64,000 nucleotides of DNA, taken from the NCBI GenBank assembly GCA_947184155.2, contig CAMXCT020003200.1:1-64000 (forward strand). The letters run 5' to 3'. The notes under the pieces are model-generated. The model searched no databases and was not told the DNA's origin. It saw nothing but the letters and a program-made list of their open reading frames with translations. The stretch is from Cladocopium goreaui (taxonomy: Eukaryota > Sar > Dinophyceae > Suessiales > Symbiodiniaceae). Within the stretch, counting starts at the first letter, position 1; each line of letters opens with the position of its first letter. Of the stretch, positions 27,568 to 37,515 are shown in pieces. The position numbers and the translations under genes are program-made.

Positions 27568-28020
27568 GGGGTATATCAACGGGTGTTCCGGAAGCATGCA
27601 ACCGGAAAGCTTGACCCTACGCAGATAGCATCATCTGCCACCTTCCTGTGACAAAAACATGATTTGTTCGCTACAGGTTGAAACTGCAACCTTTCCTGTC
27701 TTTACCCCGACTGTGCATTCGAAGTGAATCCGCGACAAAAAGAGAGGCAGCATTCCACCGCCACGTTTTCATTTCAGTGATGTCCATTGTTTGTTTGTTT
27801 CGATTTGCTTTTGTGATTTATCCGCATGTCCTTGTGCAGTTTGATGATCACGATTTGGAAACACACTTTCGATGGCGCGCGTATCCTCGAGATATTGGTT
27901 GTTATATATTATTCTTCTTGATGTTTTATTGTTAGTTTAAATAAATAAACCACATATATGAATATGGATCTATACGTTTGATCCTTCCCCATCGTCTTGT
28001 GGTTTGTTAGCGAAAATAAG
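27568..28020 (+). repeat. B2 repeat and right crossover of YR retrotransposon 1
   Basis: Copy of B1 followed by AAAATAAG (28013-28020), after which LTR-element sequence resumes with AAAGAGTAAC. Confidence 0.92.
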
Positions 28021-28140
28021 AAAGAGTAACATCTCGACAGGTTGGTCAGGTTGTAGATGATTCTGGACGCACGGAGTGCACAGTGCGTGGTGCTACTGAG
28101 CCTGGCGTCATGCCTGGAGATGACAGTTGAAGAGAGAAAG

Positions 28141-28384
28141 GTCGGCATGAGAACCACGGAGGGTTGTTGGCCTTGGTTTAGTTGCCACAGAGTTGAGAAA
28201 GTTCGGCATGAGAACCACGGAGGGTCAGTAGCCTTGGTTTAGTTGCCACAGAGTTAAGAAAAATTGGCATGAGAACCCGGAAAGGTCGGTGACCTGGTTT
28301 AGTTGCCATAGATTAGAGAAACGTTGGCATGAGAACCACGGAGGGTCGAGTTTGCTTTGTCAGTGACCTTGGTTTAGTTGCCAC
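28141..28384 (+). repeat. Four ~60-bp tandem units in LTR-element internal region
   Basis: Each unit contains GGCATGAGAACCACGGAGGG or close and TTGGTTTAGTTGCCACAGA. Units begin near 28144, 28205, 28265 and 28325, immediately right of the nested element. Not coding. Confidence 0.8.
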
Positions 28385-29959
28385 ATGTGTAATGTAATGC
28401 GTGAGTAATTGAACACCTGAGGTTCAGTAGTGTGCAGGAGCAGTGGAGCTTGACGGATGTTTGCACTGACTGGTGACCTTGAGATTGGAGCCTGAAGCAT
28501 TGTTGTTTGCCTGGCAGTGTAGGTACTAGAGCGCAGAGAGAGAGATAGGAACCGTCATGGCACTGAAGGCACAGTGGAACTTGGTGTTGAGACTGTGAGT
28601 TGACAACGGAGTGAGCTGTGTTTGCCTGTTTGGGAAAGTTGGTTTGATTTGTCAGATGCATCAGGTAACCAACATCCTAGGTTTGAACTGCAGTTGTGAG
28701 TGCGTTTGATTGGAACATGTAGTGAGTCATTGGAAACGACCTGAACTGTGTAGGAAGTGGAAACTGTTTTGAACTGTATTTGAAACGAAACAGGAAACTT
28801 TGTTGTGAGTTTGTTTTCATGTTTTTGACCGGAGTTTGAACAGTTGTGCAGTGTCGCAGGCAGGTCAGGTATGACTTATGTTCTTTGGATAGGTGCAGTT
28901 GTTTGTGAAACCTGGTACAGATGCAGAGAAAGTATGTTAGACCCTGAGACAGGTAGGTACTCTTGAGTTGTTGTCAGACTGACTGGACTTTGTGTGAAGA
29001 CAACTTGAATGCAAGTATTCCCTTTTGGCTTAGAGCAATCATACCGTACCTCTCTAGATGGATGGACGAGCATGGAGGTTTCTGCAAGCCAAGTTTGGCT
29101 GTAAGACGAGCTTTATGGTCTTTATAGCAATGATTGCCAGTGTAGTTTGCCTACGATGGTTGTGGCATTTCCTTTGGTAGAGATGTAGTTTGAGAACAAG
29201 ATGCTTGTGATGTTGGTCGACTCCGGAGGGTTTCCTTTGCGAACCTGGGTCATGTTGAGTGGACATCTTGTACTACCAGAAGGCTGGCATGGAGTTTTGC
29301 GAGATCTACAGCACTGGAGCTTTGCGGAGGATCCTGAGAGGAAGTAGAGCGGTAGTGTAGTTTGTGCTTTTGCGTGTTGCTCAGAGTGAAAAGTAAGAGA
29401 GGGAATCTGGGATTTGAGATTTGCAATTTTTTGAGTTGAAGAGTTTTGACTTACAACAGAAAAGAAAAGAAATGGGCTGGATGGCAGAGGCGCTGCATAG
29501 CTCCATAGGGAACTGGACGGCAGGGGCGATTACGACTTGCATAGGTTCCGAAAAGGAAAAGAAAAGTTGTAGAAAGTCAAAACGTGGACCAGACTGCAAG
29601 ACGTTGCAAGGTTCACACATGAGCTAGATTGCAGACGTGCATAGGCTCAGAGAACAGATTTAAGTAGAAAAGAAAGAAACAAAGGGAACTGGACGGCAGG
29701 GGCGATTACGACTTGCATAGGTTCCGAAACGTGAGACTGACTGAAATGAATGTAAATGTGCTGTCAGTTTGTAGCTCGACATACTGTCTAAGTGAGAGAC
29801 GAAGTATGGAGCTGTCTATTATGCTGGACTTGACGTGACATTTTGTCTGGACTTCTCATGTTTGTATAGGTTTCATTCCACCGTTGCTGTTTTACTATAA
29901 GACAACTTTGGCTCAGTGTTTTTGCATTTCAGCTGCCCTCGCAATCGATTTGAGATCCC
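28385..29959 (+). other. Long non-coding stretch of the LTR element
   Basis: About 1.57 kb, rich in TTG/GAG words, without a credible gene. A ~47-bp segment, GGGAACTGGACGGCAGGGGC plus GATTACGACTTGCATAGGTT, is duplicated at 29508-29554 and 29685-29731. A related GGCTGTACGGCAGGGTGCTG sits at about 19153-19172, left of the nested insertion. Confidence 0.5.
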
Positions 29960-30349
29960 ATGGCATCAACGGCAATGGAATCCATTCGTCTTTGGTTGGC
30001 GTTGACTCCTAAGCAGTTTGAGGACTTGAACAATGGGAAAGAGATTCAGCCTGACGAATATTCCAAACGATTTGGGCTACGAAAAGACCCGGTTGCTGCC
30101 GTCGAACGTGCTCAGTACTTCAACGACTGGACACCGGAAGGTCCAAAGGGTGAGTTTTGTGCCAAAGACTATGTTCTGGTCGAGGTCGAGGTGACCGCCA
30201 TTGGCTATCTCCAGAAAGCCGAGGCGGGAGTTCTCTTGAAATATAAGCCCAACGAATACCGTTGGCAGGGAACAATGAAATCCGTAGAGTTTGACCAGTA
30301 CGGAAACTTGTTATACAAGTTTTCCACGGAGGCTCACCAGATCATCTGA
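29960..30349 (+). CDS. Unknown 129-residue protein of the LTR element
   Basis: ATG 29960 (CCCATGGC context). A compact globular protein is suggested: RLWLALTPKQFEDLNNGKEI at the N-terminus, then strands such as YVLVEVEVTAIGYLQKAEAG and GVLLKYKPNEYRWQG. No zinc knuckle, protease or polymerase motif is present and no family was recognised. Codon-level smoothness and a single clean start make a real gene likely. It lies between long untranslated stretches, upstream of the 395-residue frame, and may be a nucleoprotein or accessory factor of this non-autonomous element. Confidence 0.55.
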   Translation: MASTAMESIRLWLALTPKQFEDLNNGKEIQPDEYSKRFGLRKDPVAAVERAQYFNDWTPEGPKGEFCAKDYVLVEVEVTAIGYLQKAEAGVLLKYKPNEYRWQGTMKSVEFDQYGNLLYKFSTEAHQII

Positions 30350-30995
30350 GCACAGAGGAAATATCCTCTCAATGTATAGGTTTTTTTTTAATGGTTCCAG
30401 GTCGGGTGGTAGTGCTAGGCTTGGAAGCCGACGATAGCTGCGAGGAGAAATGCAAAAGCTGTGGTGAAAGAGCTGTCAAGCTGAGATTGGAGTGAAATGA
30501 CAATTTTGGGATGTCTTGGAATTTCAGAGTTTTGGACGATTTCGGACTGGACGGAACTTGGACTTGTGGAACTCAGTTTGAGCGGTTTTCTGTCAGCTGT
30601 CACGAGTTTTGCATGAGTTTTCATTTTTGCTGCATGACATGTCTATGGGTTTTGTGCGCAGAAACCACTGTGATCTGTTTTGCAGTTTTGTGAAGGGTTG
30701 TGCATGCATTGGCAGTTGGATCTGGATTGAGTTTGCGGTTTGCCACAAGTTTGCATTATTTTTCTTGGTCTGAGACATTGGAGTTTGGTCGATCACATAT
30801 TACCTGTCAAGATGTGCGGCACGCATCTTGAGGTAGTATTGAGTGTGATCTTTATCGGAAGTGTAATTCATCTGTTAAGGTGTGAGTCACGCACCTTAGG
30901 ATGAACAAGAGAGAGTTTGTGCTTGGCATGGCATGAGATGGCTGAGATGTGGTCTGCATGGTCATTAGAGGGATTGTCAAGTTGAATTGCAGATT
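30350..30995 (+). other. Non-coding spacer in the LTR element
   Basis: About 650 bases. It has a T-run after the previous stop and a pair of similar segments around 30808-30835 and 30873-30900 (each with AAG/ATG...GCACGCA(C/T)CTT), but no coding frame of note. Confidence 0.45.
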
Positions 30996-32174
30996 ATGCC
31001 CAAGCTGTATTTGGGCCCCGGCTTATCCCAGCGGGTTCATCAGGCCTTGTCTAGGAGACTCGAACAATTCATGGCAGCGAACGTGGCAGCTTCCGCAACT
31101 CCAGCAGCCCCAGCAGCTCCATCGACAGAGGGTGTAGAATTTCCTGTGTCTGAGAATCCAGCGCTACCGGCGCCAGCGCTACCGGCGCAGACAGGAGTGA
31201 CTGAGACGGATTCTGAGAAAGAGAAAGATCAGGATACTATCCATGTGGATGGAGAAGACAAGGAAGATAAGGAAGAAGGAGATGCTGGAAGAGATGATGA
31301 CAGAGCGAGATCTCCAAGGTTGAGAAGGCATCATGAGTCCTTTGACCCCAATGAGGCGGCCGACTTGTTGAGTTCTACCACAGGCTTGGCTGTGGGAATC
31401 ACGTCCATGGTCGCTGCGCTGAAAGGGTCAACGGACAAGCTTGAGATCTTGATTAAGAGTACCCACACTCTGCAGTCTGACCTTTGCAGATCCCTGGAAG
31501 CCGTTGGAGAAGCCGTCACCAACATGGCACGTGCATCCGAGTCCCTTGCTGCGGGGGTGAATCACAACACCAGCAGGGTTGGAGCAATGGTAGGTGAACT
31601 TACCAAGCTCAAGAAGCATGTTGAGTGGTCGCTTGACGTCTCGATGAAGGACACGCTCAGAGACAACAAGAAAGGTCGCTTGGAGAGGGACCAGTCGTTA
31701 CAAGACATCATGACTCAACTCCAGGAGTCCATGGATAAGCTCCAGGAAAACCTGAAGCTGGTTGCGGAGAGAATCGAAAGGGGAACGCCACCGGCAGAAG
31801 TACCCCCGGCGTATGACCCGCCATTGGCACCTATGACGCCAGCTATGACACCAGCTGGACCTGGCCCAAGTATCCCACCGCCGCCGGCGGTGCCGCCAAG
31901 GCCTGCAATCCCAGCACCACCGACGCTACAGACGGTGCGATTTGCAGGGTATAGCCCGGCAAGGATGGGCGAAGTGCCAATGAGTTATCCCCTGGCTTTG
32001 GAGGTGAAAGACATGAAGTCGCCACCTACTCAGGTGATCGAGGAAGTCACGGGACGTGTCAGAGCTGTTTCACCTACACCACGTCACGATCCTCTGACGG
32101 GGACCGCAGCGTTCTCCCCTCTGGGGTATATGCAGATTCAGGGGACGCGGGAATACCGCAGGGTATACCCCTGA
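30996..32174 (+). CDS. Gag-like coiled-coil and proline-rich protein of the LTR element
   Basis: About 392 residues from ATG 30996 (the frame opens at 30987). Layout: an Ala/Pro-rich N-terminus, an acidic D/E/K-rich segment (about 75-105), a long helical region (about 115-265), and a proline-rich tail with PP motifs (about 270-320). The helical region has heptad character (STDKLEILIKSTHTLQSDLC, LQDIMTQLQESMDKLQENLK). It closes with a short globular end. This resembles a structural Gag without a zinc knuckle, but there is no family match. It is the largest frame of the LTR element and could provide the particle or RNA-binding function, with enzymes supplied in trans. Confidence 0.6.
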   Translation: MPKLYLGPGLSQRVHQALSRRLEQFMAANVAASATPAAPAAPSTEGVEFPVSENPALPAPALPAQTGVTETDSEKEKDQDTIHVDGEDKEDKEEGDAGRDDDRARSPRLRRHHESFDPNEAADLLSSTTGLAVGITSMVAALKGSTDKLEILIKSTHTLQSDLCRSLEAVGEAVTNMARASESLAAGVNHNTSRVGAMVGELTKLKKHVEWSLDVSMKDTLRDNKKGRLERDQSLQDIMTQLQESMDKLQENLKLVAERIERGTPPAEVPPAYDPPLAPMTPAMTPAGPGPSIPPPPAVPPRPAIPAPPTLQTVRFAGYSPARMGEVPMSYPLALEVKDMKSPPTQVIEEVTGRVRAVSPTPRHDPLTGTAAFSPLGYMQIQGTREYRRVYP

Positions 32175-33548
32175 TATCTATCCCTGAGCAGAGTGCCAAA
32201 GGCACTGGAATTTGCCTGGTCTAACGACAAGAGAATAGTTGATCTTGTCAGCTCGAGGTTCACTTGTTGTTTTCAGAAATGACGGCATGGCTGAGCGCAG
32301 GCATCGGATTTGAGTTTAAAAGGGGGCGAGACACGCCGACTGAGTGACGCAGTAGATACGGTTTTGTCTGCATATTTTGGTTGTTTGAGGTTCGTTTTGT
32401 TGTCATATGTCTCTCAATGACGATAGCGAGAGCAACGTTCTTGAAGGCATTCAGAACTCGGAGTTGCTAGCAGATCTGAGGGAGACATCATGAAGAAAAG
32501 TTGAAGTTGTTCTTGATTGGCTTGATTGCGATATTTCTCATGTTTGAGTTGTTGTGTACATGACTTGAGTTTTGCTGCTTGAGACATGGAACTTGATGTT
32601 GTGAGTGTTTTCACAAACATTTTTGGTATAATTGTGTTGTCATGGCATATGATGAGAACCTGGGAAGAAACTCGGACGGAATCTGAGTTTAAGTAATCGG
32701 AAAATCTTCCGGGGAATCTGATGCCATGATTGCAGACACATTGCACTGTCATGTCATGATATAGACTCGAATAAGACATACCACACCTCCGAGATCTTTA
32801 GGATGGATCAGACGTTGAAAGGGGGACGGCGATCTATGCGATGATGAAGCTGTGAGAGATGTTTTGCTAAAATGTCCCTCACCGCTTCCTCATTCCGTGC
32901 CAATCTTAGCTAGTCCTGACCCTGACGGAGAGAGAGATTATTCAGAACATTTTGAATTTGTTGTGCAGTGACTGTGAACTGTACTTCACTTGCTCTGAAT
33001 TTGAGATGAGTTGCATGAGTGATATTATTTCACTTGCGTTTTCTTTTCATACGCCTACCTTCTTCACGAAGGTGCGGATTAGCTGAAACAGTTGGCCTTT
33101 GTTTTTGTGTTGACTCCGATTGTGCGACGTTAGGTTTCGTCTTGGGTCTCGTGTGTGTGTGTGTTTGTTTTGTTTTGTTCTGTTGTTGTTTTGTGTGTTG
33201 TAGGAAGACAACAGCACTGTAGATATATCGTTATCGACGCCATGGTTTATCCGAGGAACTGGATCTTGGAAGACGAGCTTAGTACTGGAAAGACTTTAGG
33301 AGTCTTTGGACTGAGTCTGGTATTCCAACATCTGGCTTTCGCGACAGAGAAGATTTTGAATTTGGAAGTTACGACATTATGCATGAGTCGAACGAGATGA
33401 GTTTTTGGATGATGCTTTATCATCTACCGTGAGTTTTGGAAGTCCACGTACTTCCTTGGATATCTTTTGATCATGGATATGATCTGGAACGTGAACATTT
33501 TTCAGGTACGGGTATCTGGAAGTGAGTGAGTGGATGAGATGTCATGTC
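32175..33548 (+). other. 3' untranslated region of the LTR element
   Basis: About 1.37 kb between the last ORF and the polypurine tract. AT-rich with GT runs near 33150-33185; no polymerase, integrase or other gene fragment seen on either strand. Confidence 0.55.
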
Positions 33549-33557
33549 GAAAGGGGG
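33549..33557 (+). promoter_or_regulatory. Polypurine tract
   Basis: GAAAGGGGG directly precedes the 3' LTR (TATGGAAATT) and is the expected plus-strand primer. The corresponding position left of the 5' LTR has unrelated sequence. Confidence 0.8.
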
Positions 33558-35154
33558 TATGGAAATTTGACACCCTGTGTGAGCACCCTTTGGGTAAGGG
33601 TGAAGCGACATGCCATTCATCATTGGTTGTATAGTTTATGCACAGAGGATATGTGGAAGGTTACTGCAAGAAGTCATGGAGGATTGGTAGAGAACACTCT
33701 ACTTATTGCGGAAGGAATCTTGTATGTGACCATCCTGTGTCACAATATTCTATTGGTCTTCGGACTTGTCATTTCTGACATCAGGATGATGTCATTGATC
33801 AGTGTTGACCAGTGATTGTGGTATATGGATCAGTTCTACATCTTATTCTGGATTCGACTTGAGTCTGGTACGGCTTATTGCCTGACTGAAAATACCTACA
33901 TTGGTTTGACATTGGAATTGTTTATTACGTCTTCGACGTGGGAAGCTCATTCTCTCCAAGTGATGAGAACACAGCTAGAAACTCTTGGAGAAGAGTTTAA
34001 GCTAGCTGGGAAATATCTGATGGAGAGAACCTATTATGCTTTGAACTTGGACCTTGAGATGCATTGGCATTGTGAGGACAATGATCATATTTGGGCATCT
34101 TATTTGTCTGAGAGTTTTGTGATGAGATGTTTCGGTATTGTGAGGACAATACCTACATCATCGTCATCGTGGCCTATGGATCATGCACTTGATCTTATGG
34201 TGTGCCTTTTATCGTTCCTGAGATGACTTTGATTATCTCTATGAGGACGACATTGTTTTGACACGACTTTGATCTACACTGTGGATTGGCTATTACAGTG
34301 GTCGAAAGACTTCAGCGATACAACTGTATTTGGCTGACCTACATTGACAATGTCGAACAGAACATTCTATTCTACATTGAGTTGGAAACTGTGAGATGCT
34401 ATCTCTATGTGGAAGACTGATTTGGAGAAAGAACTTTGTGTTCTGACTATGTTTGTATCCAGAAGAAGGTTGTACAGATACCTTGTGTGAATCACTTCGT
34501 TCTTGAGAAGTTAGTCAGCTTTGACTAATGAGCTGGTTATTCACGTTTGGATGAGAACCAGTTTGTTTTGAGAACTTTTGGAAGTGTTTCGATGGTTTTG
34601 AATTCATCTGGTGAAATTGAGTTTTGTAGACTTCTAGCAGCTGTAATAGTTTCAACAAACCTTTATTTGAAGAACTTGAGGTTTGTTAACTGGAAACCTG
34701 AAATCGAGTTTACCAGTTGAGACATCGGCTCGAAGGACTGGTGTCAGAAGTTCATTTAATGAACAGAAGCTGCTGTGTCACATAACTTGACATAAGACAG
34801 ACCAACAGAGGGAACTCGATCGTCTTTCTTCCCTTGTTGTGTTTTGTTTGTTTGCTTGTTGTGTTTTGTTTGTTTGCTTGTTGTGTTTTGTTTGTTTGCT
34901 TGTTGTGTTTTCCTTTGACCGATCGTGTTGCGTCTGGAGCGAAAAGAAGGAGCTTGACGTCAGCATGTGGGAGTCGAGGGAGAAACATTCCTTTTGACAC
35001 GGTATTGCTTTAGTTTAATTAGTTTAGGGACTTACGCGCTGCGCTTGTGTTTGGTGTGCGTGGTTGACGTACGCGTTTGCCCGCGTAGTTCTGTAGGAAT
35101 TTTGGAAGAAGCGTTGGATCTGACCGTGGATCTGTGCACGGCGCTTTTTCTACA
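33558..35154 (+). repeat. 3' LTR
   Basis: Direct repeat of 16216-17799, ending TTTTTCTACA and followed by the target duplication TGCCG (35155-35159). It contains the same 22-bp tandem array at about 34834-34908. Confidence 0.93.
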
Positions 35155-35159
35155 TGCCG

Positions 35160-35437
35160 TGGAGAGTTTGCATTCAAACAACCCGCAAAACGACCACACT
35201 TCAAAACCCCAACTCAGAAGTTTCCTCACCCCTGGAAGTTTCCAGTACGCGACGCTACGCAAGAGAAGAGAGGAAACAACAGGGCACAGACAGAGCGCAA
35301 AGAGAAGAAAGCAGGAAGAAGCGGATCGACTAGAAGCTGCGTTCAGCTTCTTTTTAATTACGCTTGGAATAAATTGACATCAGCGCGCTGAGTCGCAACT
35401 TATTCCATACTTCAATAAAACCGTCGATCCCAAAAAA
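35160..35437. other. Non-coding sequence right of the LTR element
   Basis: The host-side flank of the insertion. It contains an inverted pair around AAGCTGCGTTCAGCTT (35332-35349) but no recognisable gene. Confidence 0.4.
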
Positions 35438-35705
35438 GCTGAACCTGCAAACGCTCAGATTTGTGCGCCAACATAAAACAGGGGCCCTAACGCAGACATT
35501 TCGTCGTAAACGTTGCCGTCTCAAAAACACAAAACCGAAAAATGTAACGACCTGGCGGAAGCCATGAAGGCGTTGGACGGAAAAAAACACAAAACCGAAA
35601 AAGGTTCAAACACCAAACTGCAAATGCAACGACTGGAAAAAGCACGTCCCAGCAGCGCATCCTTTTTCCTAACACGAATGGAGGATTCAGATAGCCTCGT
35701 TAAGC
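35438..35705 (+). repeat. Dispersed segment paralogous to 15714-15945, with internal insert
   Basis: Nearly identical to 15714-15945 except for an extra ~60 bases: an insert (35543-35582) containing GACCTGGCGGAAGCCATGAA flanked by two 20-bp copies of AAAAACACAAAACCGAAAAA (35523-35542 and 35583-35602). The paralogue has this 20-mer once. Confidence 0.85.
35543..35582 (+). mobile_element. ~40-bp insert with 20-bp target duplication
   Basis: The insert ends in an A-run and is flanked by a perfect 20-bp duplication. The same core, AACGACCTGGCGGAAGCCAT plus GAAGGCGTTGGACGG, occurs at 55759-55801, also followed by an A-run. It looks like a very short retroposed RNA fragment inserted by a LINE-type mechanism. 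Confidence 0.6.
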
Positions 35706-35924
35706 TACAGCCCCATCCATGTTTGTGTCGCTTTCCACATGTTCTAAACTGTCATTGAATGCCTTTGCAACTGCAGTTGATGTCTTCAAGTTCGGTATCG
35801 GATCTTTCGAGAAGGAAGATTTGAAGCGGATGGAACACGGCTGTACCAAGGTGGGACGCAATGGTCGTCCAGCTGCCGGCCACCAAGTGGCGAATCCAAG
35901 AAATTGCAATCGGAGCACTTCCTC

Positions 35925-37010
35925 CCCTGCCTTCCACAATGCCATGATCCAAAGTCAAACACTTTATTTAAACTTCCCTCCGCTTGCCTTCCACAATGAC
36001 ATGGTCTAAAATACAACTCTTGTTTTTAAAACTTTGATCTAAAATCTGTTTTTTATGAACTTCCTCTCCCTTGCCTTCCACAATGCCATGATCTAAAAAT
36101 CTACTGTTTATTTATAGTTGCACTCTTGTCTTCCCTGCCTTCCACTATGCCATGGTCTAAAATCTAACTTAAACTTCCCCCCGCTTGCCTTCCACAATGC
36201 CATGATCTAAATTCCAACTCTTTGTTTCAATTTCATCTCCCTGCCTTCCACAATGCCATGGTCTAAAATCTAACTCTTTATTTAAACTTCTCTCCTTGCC
36301 TTCCACAACGCCATGATCTAAATTCTAACTCTTTATTTCAACTTCCCTCCGTGCCTTCCACAATGCCATGATCTAAATTCCAACTCTTTATTTGAACTTC
36401 CCCCCCTGCCTTCCACAATGCCATGATGTAAAATCTAACTCTTTATTTAAACTTCCTCCCGCTTGCCTTCCACAATGCCATGATCTAAATTCCAACTCTT
36501 TATTTACACTTCGCCTTCTTATGCCATGGTCTAAAATCCAACTCTTGTTTTTAAAACTTGATCTAAAATCCGACTTTTTATGAACTTCCCCTCCCTTGCC
36601 TTCCACAATGCCATGATCTAAAATCTAACTCTTTATTTATAGTTCCACTCTTGCGTTCCACAATGGCATGATCTAAAATCGAACTCTTCAGTTCCCCCCT
36701 TGCCTTTCACAATGCCTGATCTAAATTCCAACTCTTTATTTAAATTTCTCCCTTGCCTTCCACCATGCCATGGTCTAAAATCTAACTTAAACTTCCCCCC
36801 GCTTGCCTTCCACAATGTCATGATCTAAATTCCAACTCTTTGTTTCAATTTCATCCCCCTGCCTTCCTTTAAAATCTAACTCTTTATTTAAACTTCCCCC
36901 TCCTTGCCTTCGACAATGCCATGATCTAAATTCTAACTTTTATTTAAACTTCCCCCCTTGCCTTCCACAATATCATGATCTGAAATCTAATTCTCTTGCC
37001 CTCCACACGA
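35925..37010. repeat. ~55-bp minisatellite array 1
   Basis: Roughly twenty degenerate copies of a unit with TTGCCTTCCACAATGCCATG, ATCTAAA, TCTAACTCTTTATTTAAA and a C-rich tract. On the minus strand many units read ...FRSWHCGRQ..., but stops and length variation argue against real coding. Confidence 0.92.
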
Positions 37011-37024
37011 CTGCCCCCAGGCAG

Positions 37025-37515
37025 TCGGTGAGAGGCCCTTCAGGAAGGTACCTTAAGGGGGGAGCTTGAGAAATTGAATTTGAAGGTCCGTTGAGGAAGG
37101 CTTCGAAGCCCCCTTAAGGTACCTTCGAAGGCTTCGAAGCCCCCTTAAGATACCTTCGAAGCCTTCGAAGCCCCCTTAAGGTACCTTAAGGGGGCTTCGG
37201 TTCCTCGTTCACCCTTCCCCCCTTCACCCCCGTCCCCCCTTCGGCAAAGGCTCAAGGTTCCCTTCGTCGAAGCACCCTTAAGGTACCTTCGAAGGCTTCG
37301 AAGCCCCCTTAAGATACCTTCGAAGCCTTCGAAGCCCGCTTAAGGTACCTTAAGGCCCGCTTAAGGTACCTCAACGGCTTCGGTTTCTCGTTCACCCCTC
37401 CCCCTCCCCGTCCCCCCTTCGGCAAAGGCTTGAGGTACCTTCGAAGTCTTCGGCGAAGACCCCTTAAGGTACCTTCGAAGGCTTCGAAGCCGCCTTAAGG
37501 TACGTTCGTCGAAGG
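37025..37515. repeat. Palindrome-stack array (TTCGAA/GGTACC/CTTAAG) 1
   Basis: Dense concatenation of the dyad words TTCGAA, GGTACC and CTTAAG (for example CTTAAGGTACCTTCGAAGGC), with interspersed T/C-rich unique stretches. Its start (GCAGTCGGTGAGAGGCCCTT) recurs at about 39137, giving a higher-order period of about 2116 bp together with the minisatellite. Confidence 0.9.

Larger units (their letters stand above)
19189..28020 (+). mobile_element. Tyrosine-recombinase retrotransposon 1 (DIRS/Ngaro-like, split direct repeats)
   Basis: Complete element with layout A1 (19189-19471), ORFs, B1 (26797-27241), A2 (27242-27524), B2 (27568-28012). A1 equals A2 and B1 equals B2 almost perfectly, including length. 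The octamer AAAATAAG occurs at the left end (19189-19196), at the B1/A2 junction (27242-27249) and at the right end (28013-28020). This is the crossover word expected if a circular intermediate integrates by tyrosine recombinase, and there is no target duplication. It encodes a tyrosine recombinase, Gag, and a methyltransferase-like/RT/RNase H polyprotein. All frames look intact, so the copy may be active or recently so. It sits inside the LTR element. Confidence 0.93.
16216..35154 (+). mobile_element. Large non-autonomous LTR retrotransposon with nested insertion
   Basis: Two near-identical LTRs of 1584 and 1597 bp bound the element. They begin TATGGAAATTTGAC and end TTTTTCTACA, and are flanked by the 5-bp target duplication TGCCG (16211-16215 and 35155-35159). 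A primer-binding-site-like TGGTAGCGGAGC follows the 5' LTR directly, and a polypurine tract GAAAGGGGG (33549-33557) abuts the 3' LTR. The internal region without the nested tyrosine-recombinase element is about 6.9 kb. It encodes three small to medium unrecognised proteins and no protease, reverse transcriptase or integrase. Its mobility therefore depends on an autonomous partner, as in LARD-type elements. Very similar LTRs imply fairly recent insertion. Confidence 0.92.

Noticed and set aside
16216..35154. Segmental duplication of a 1.6-kb unique sequence
   Set aside because: The pair has exact 5-bp target duplications, a primer-binding site after the first copy only and a polypurine tract before the second only, which identifies LTRs.
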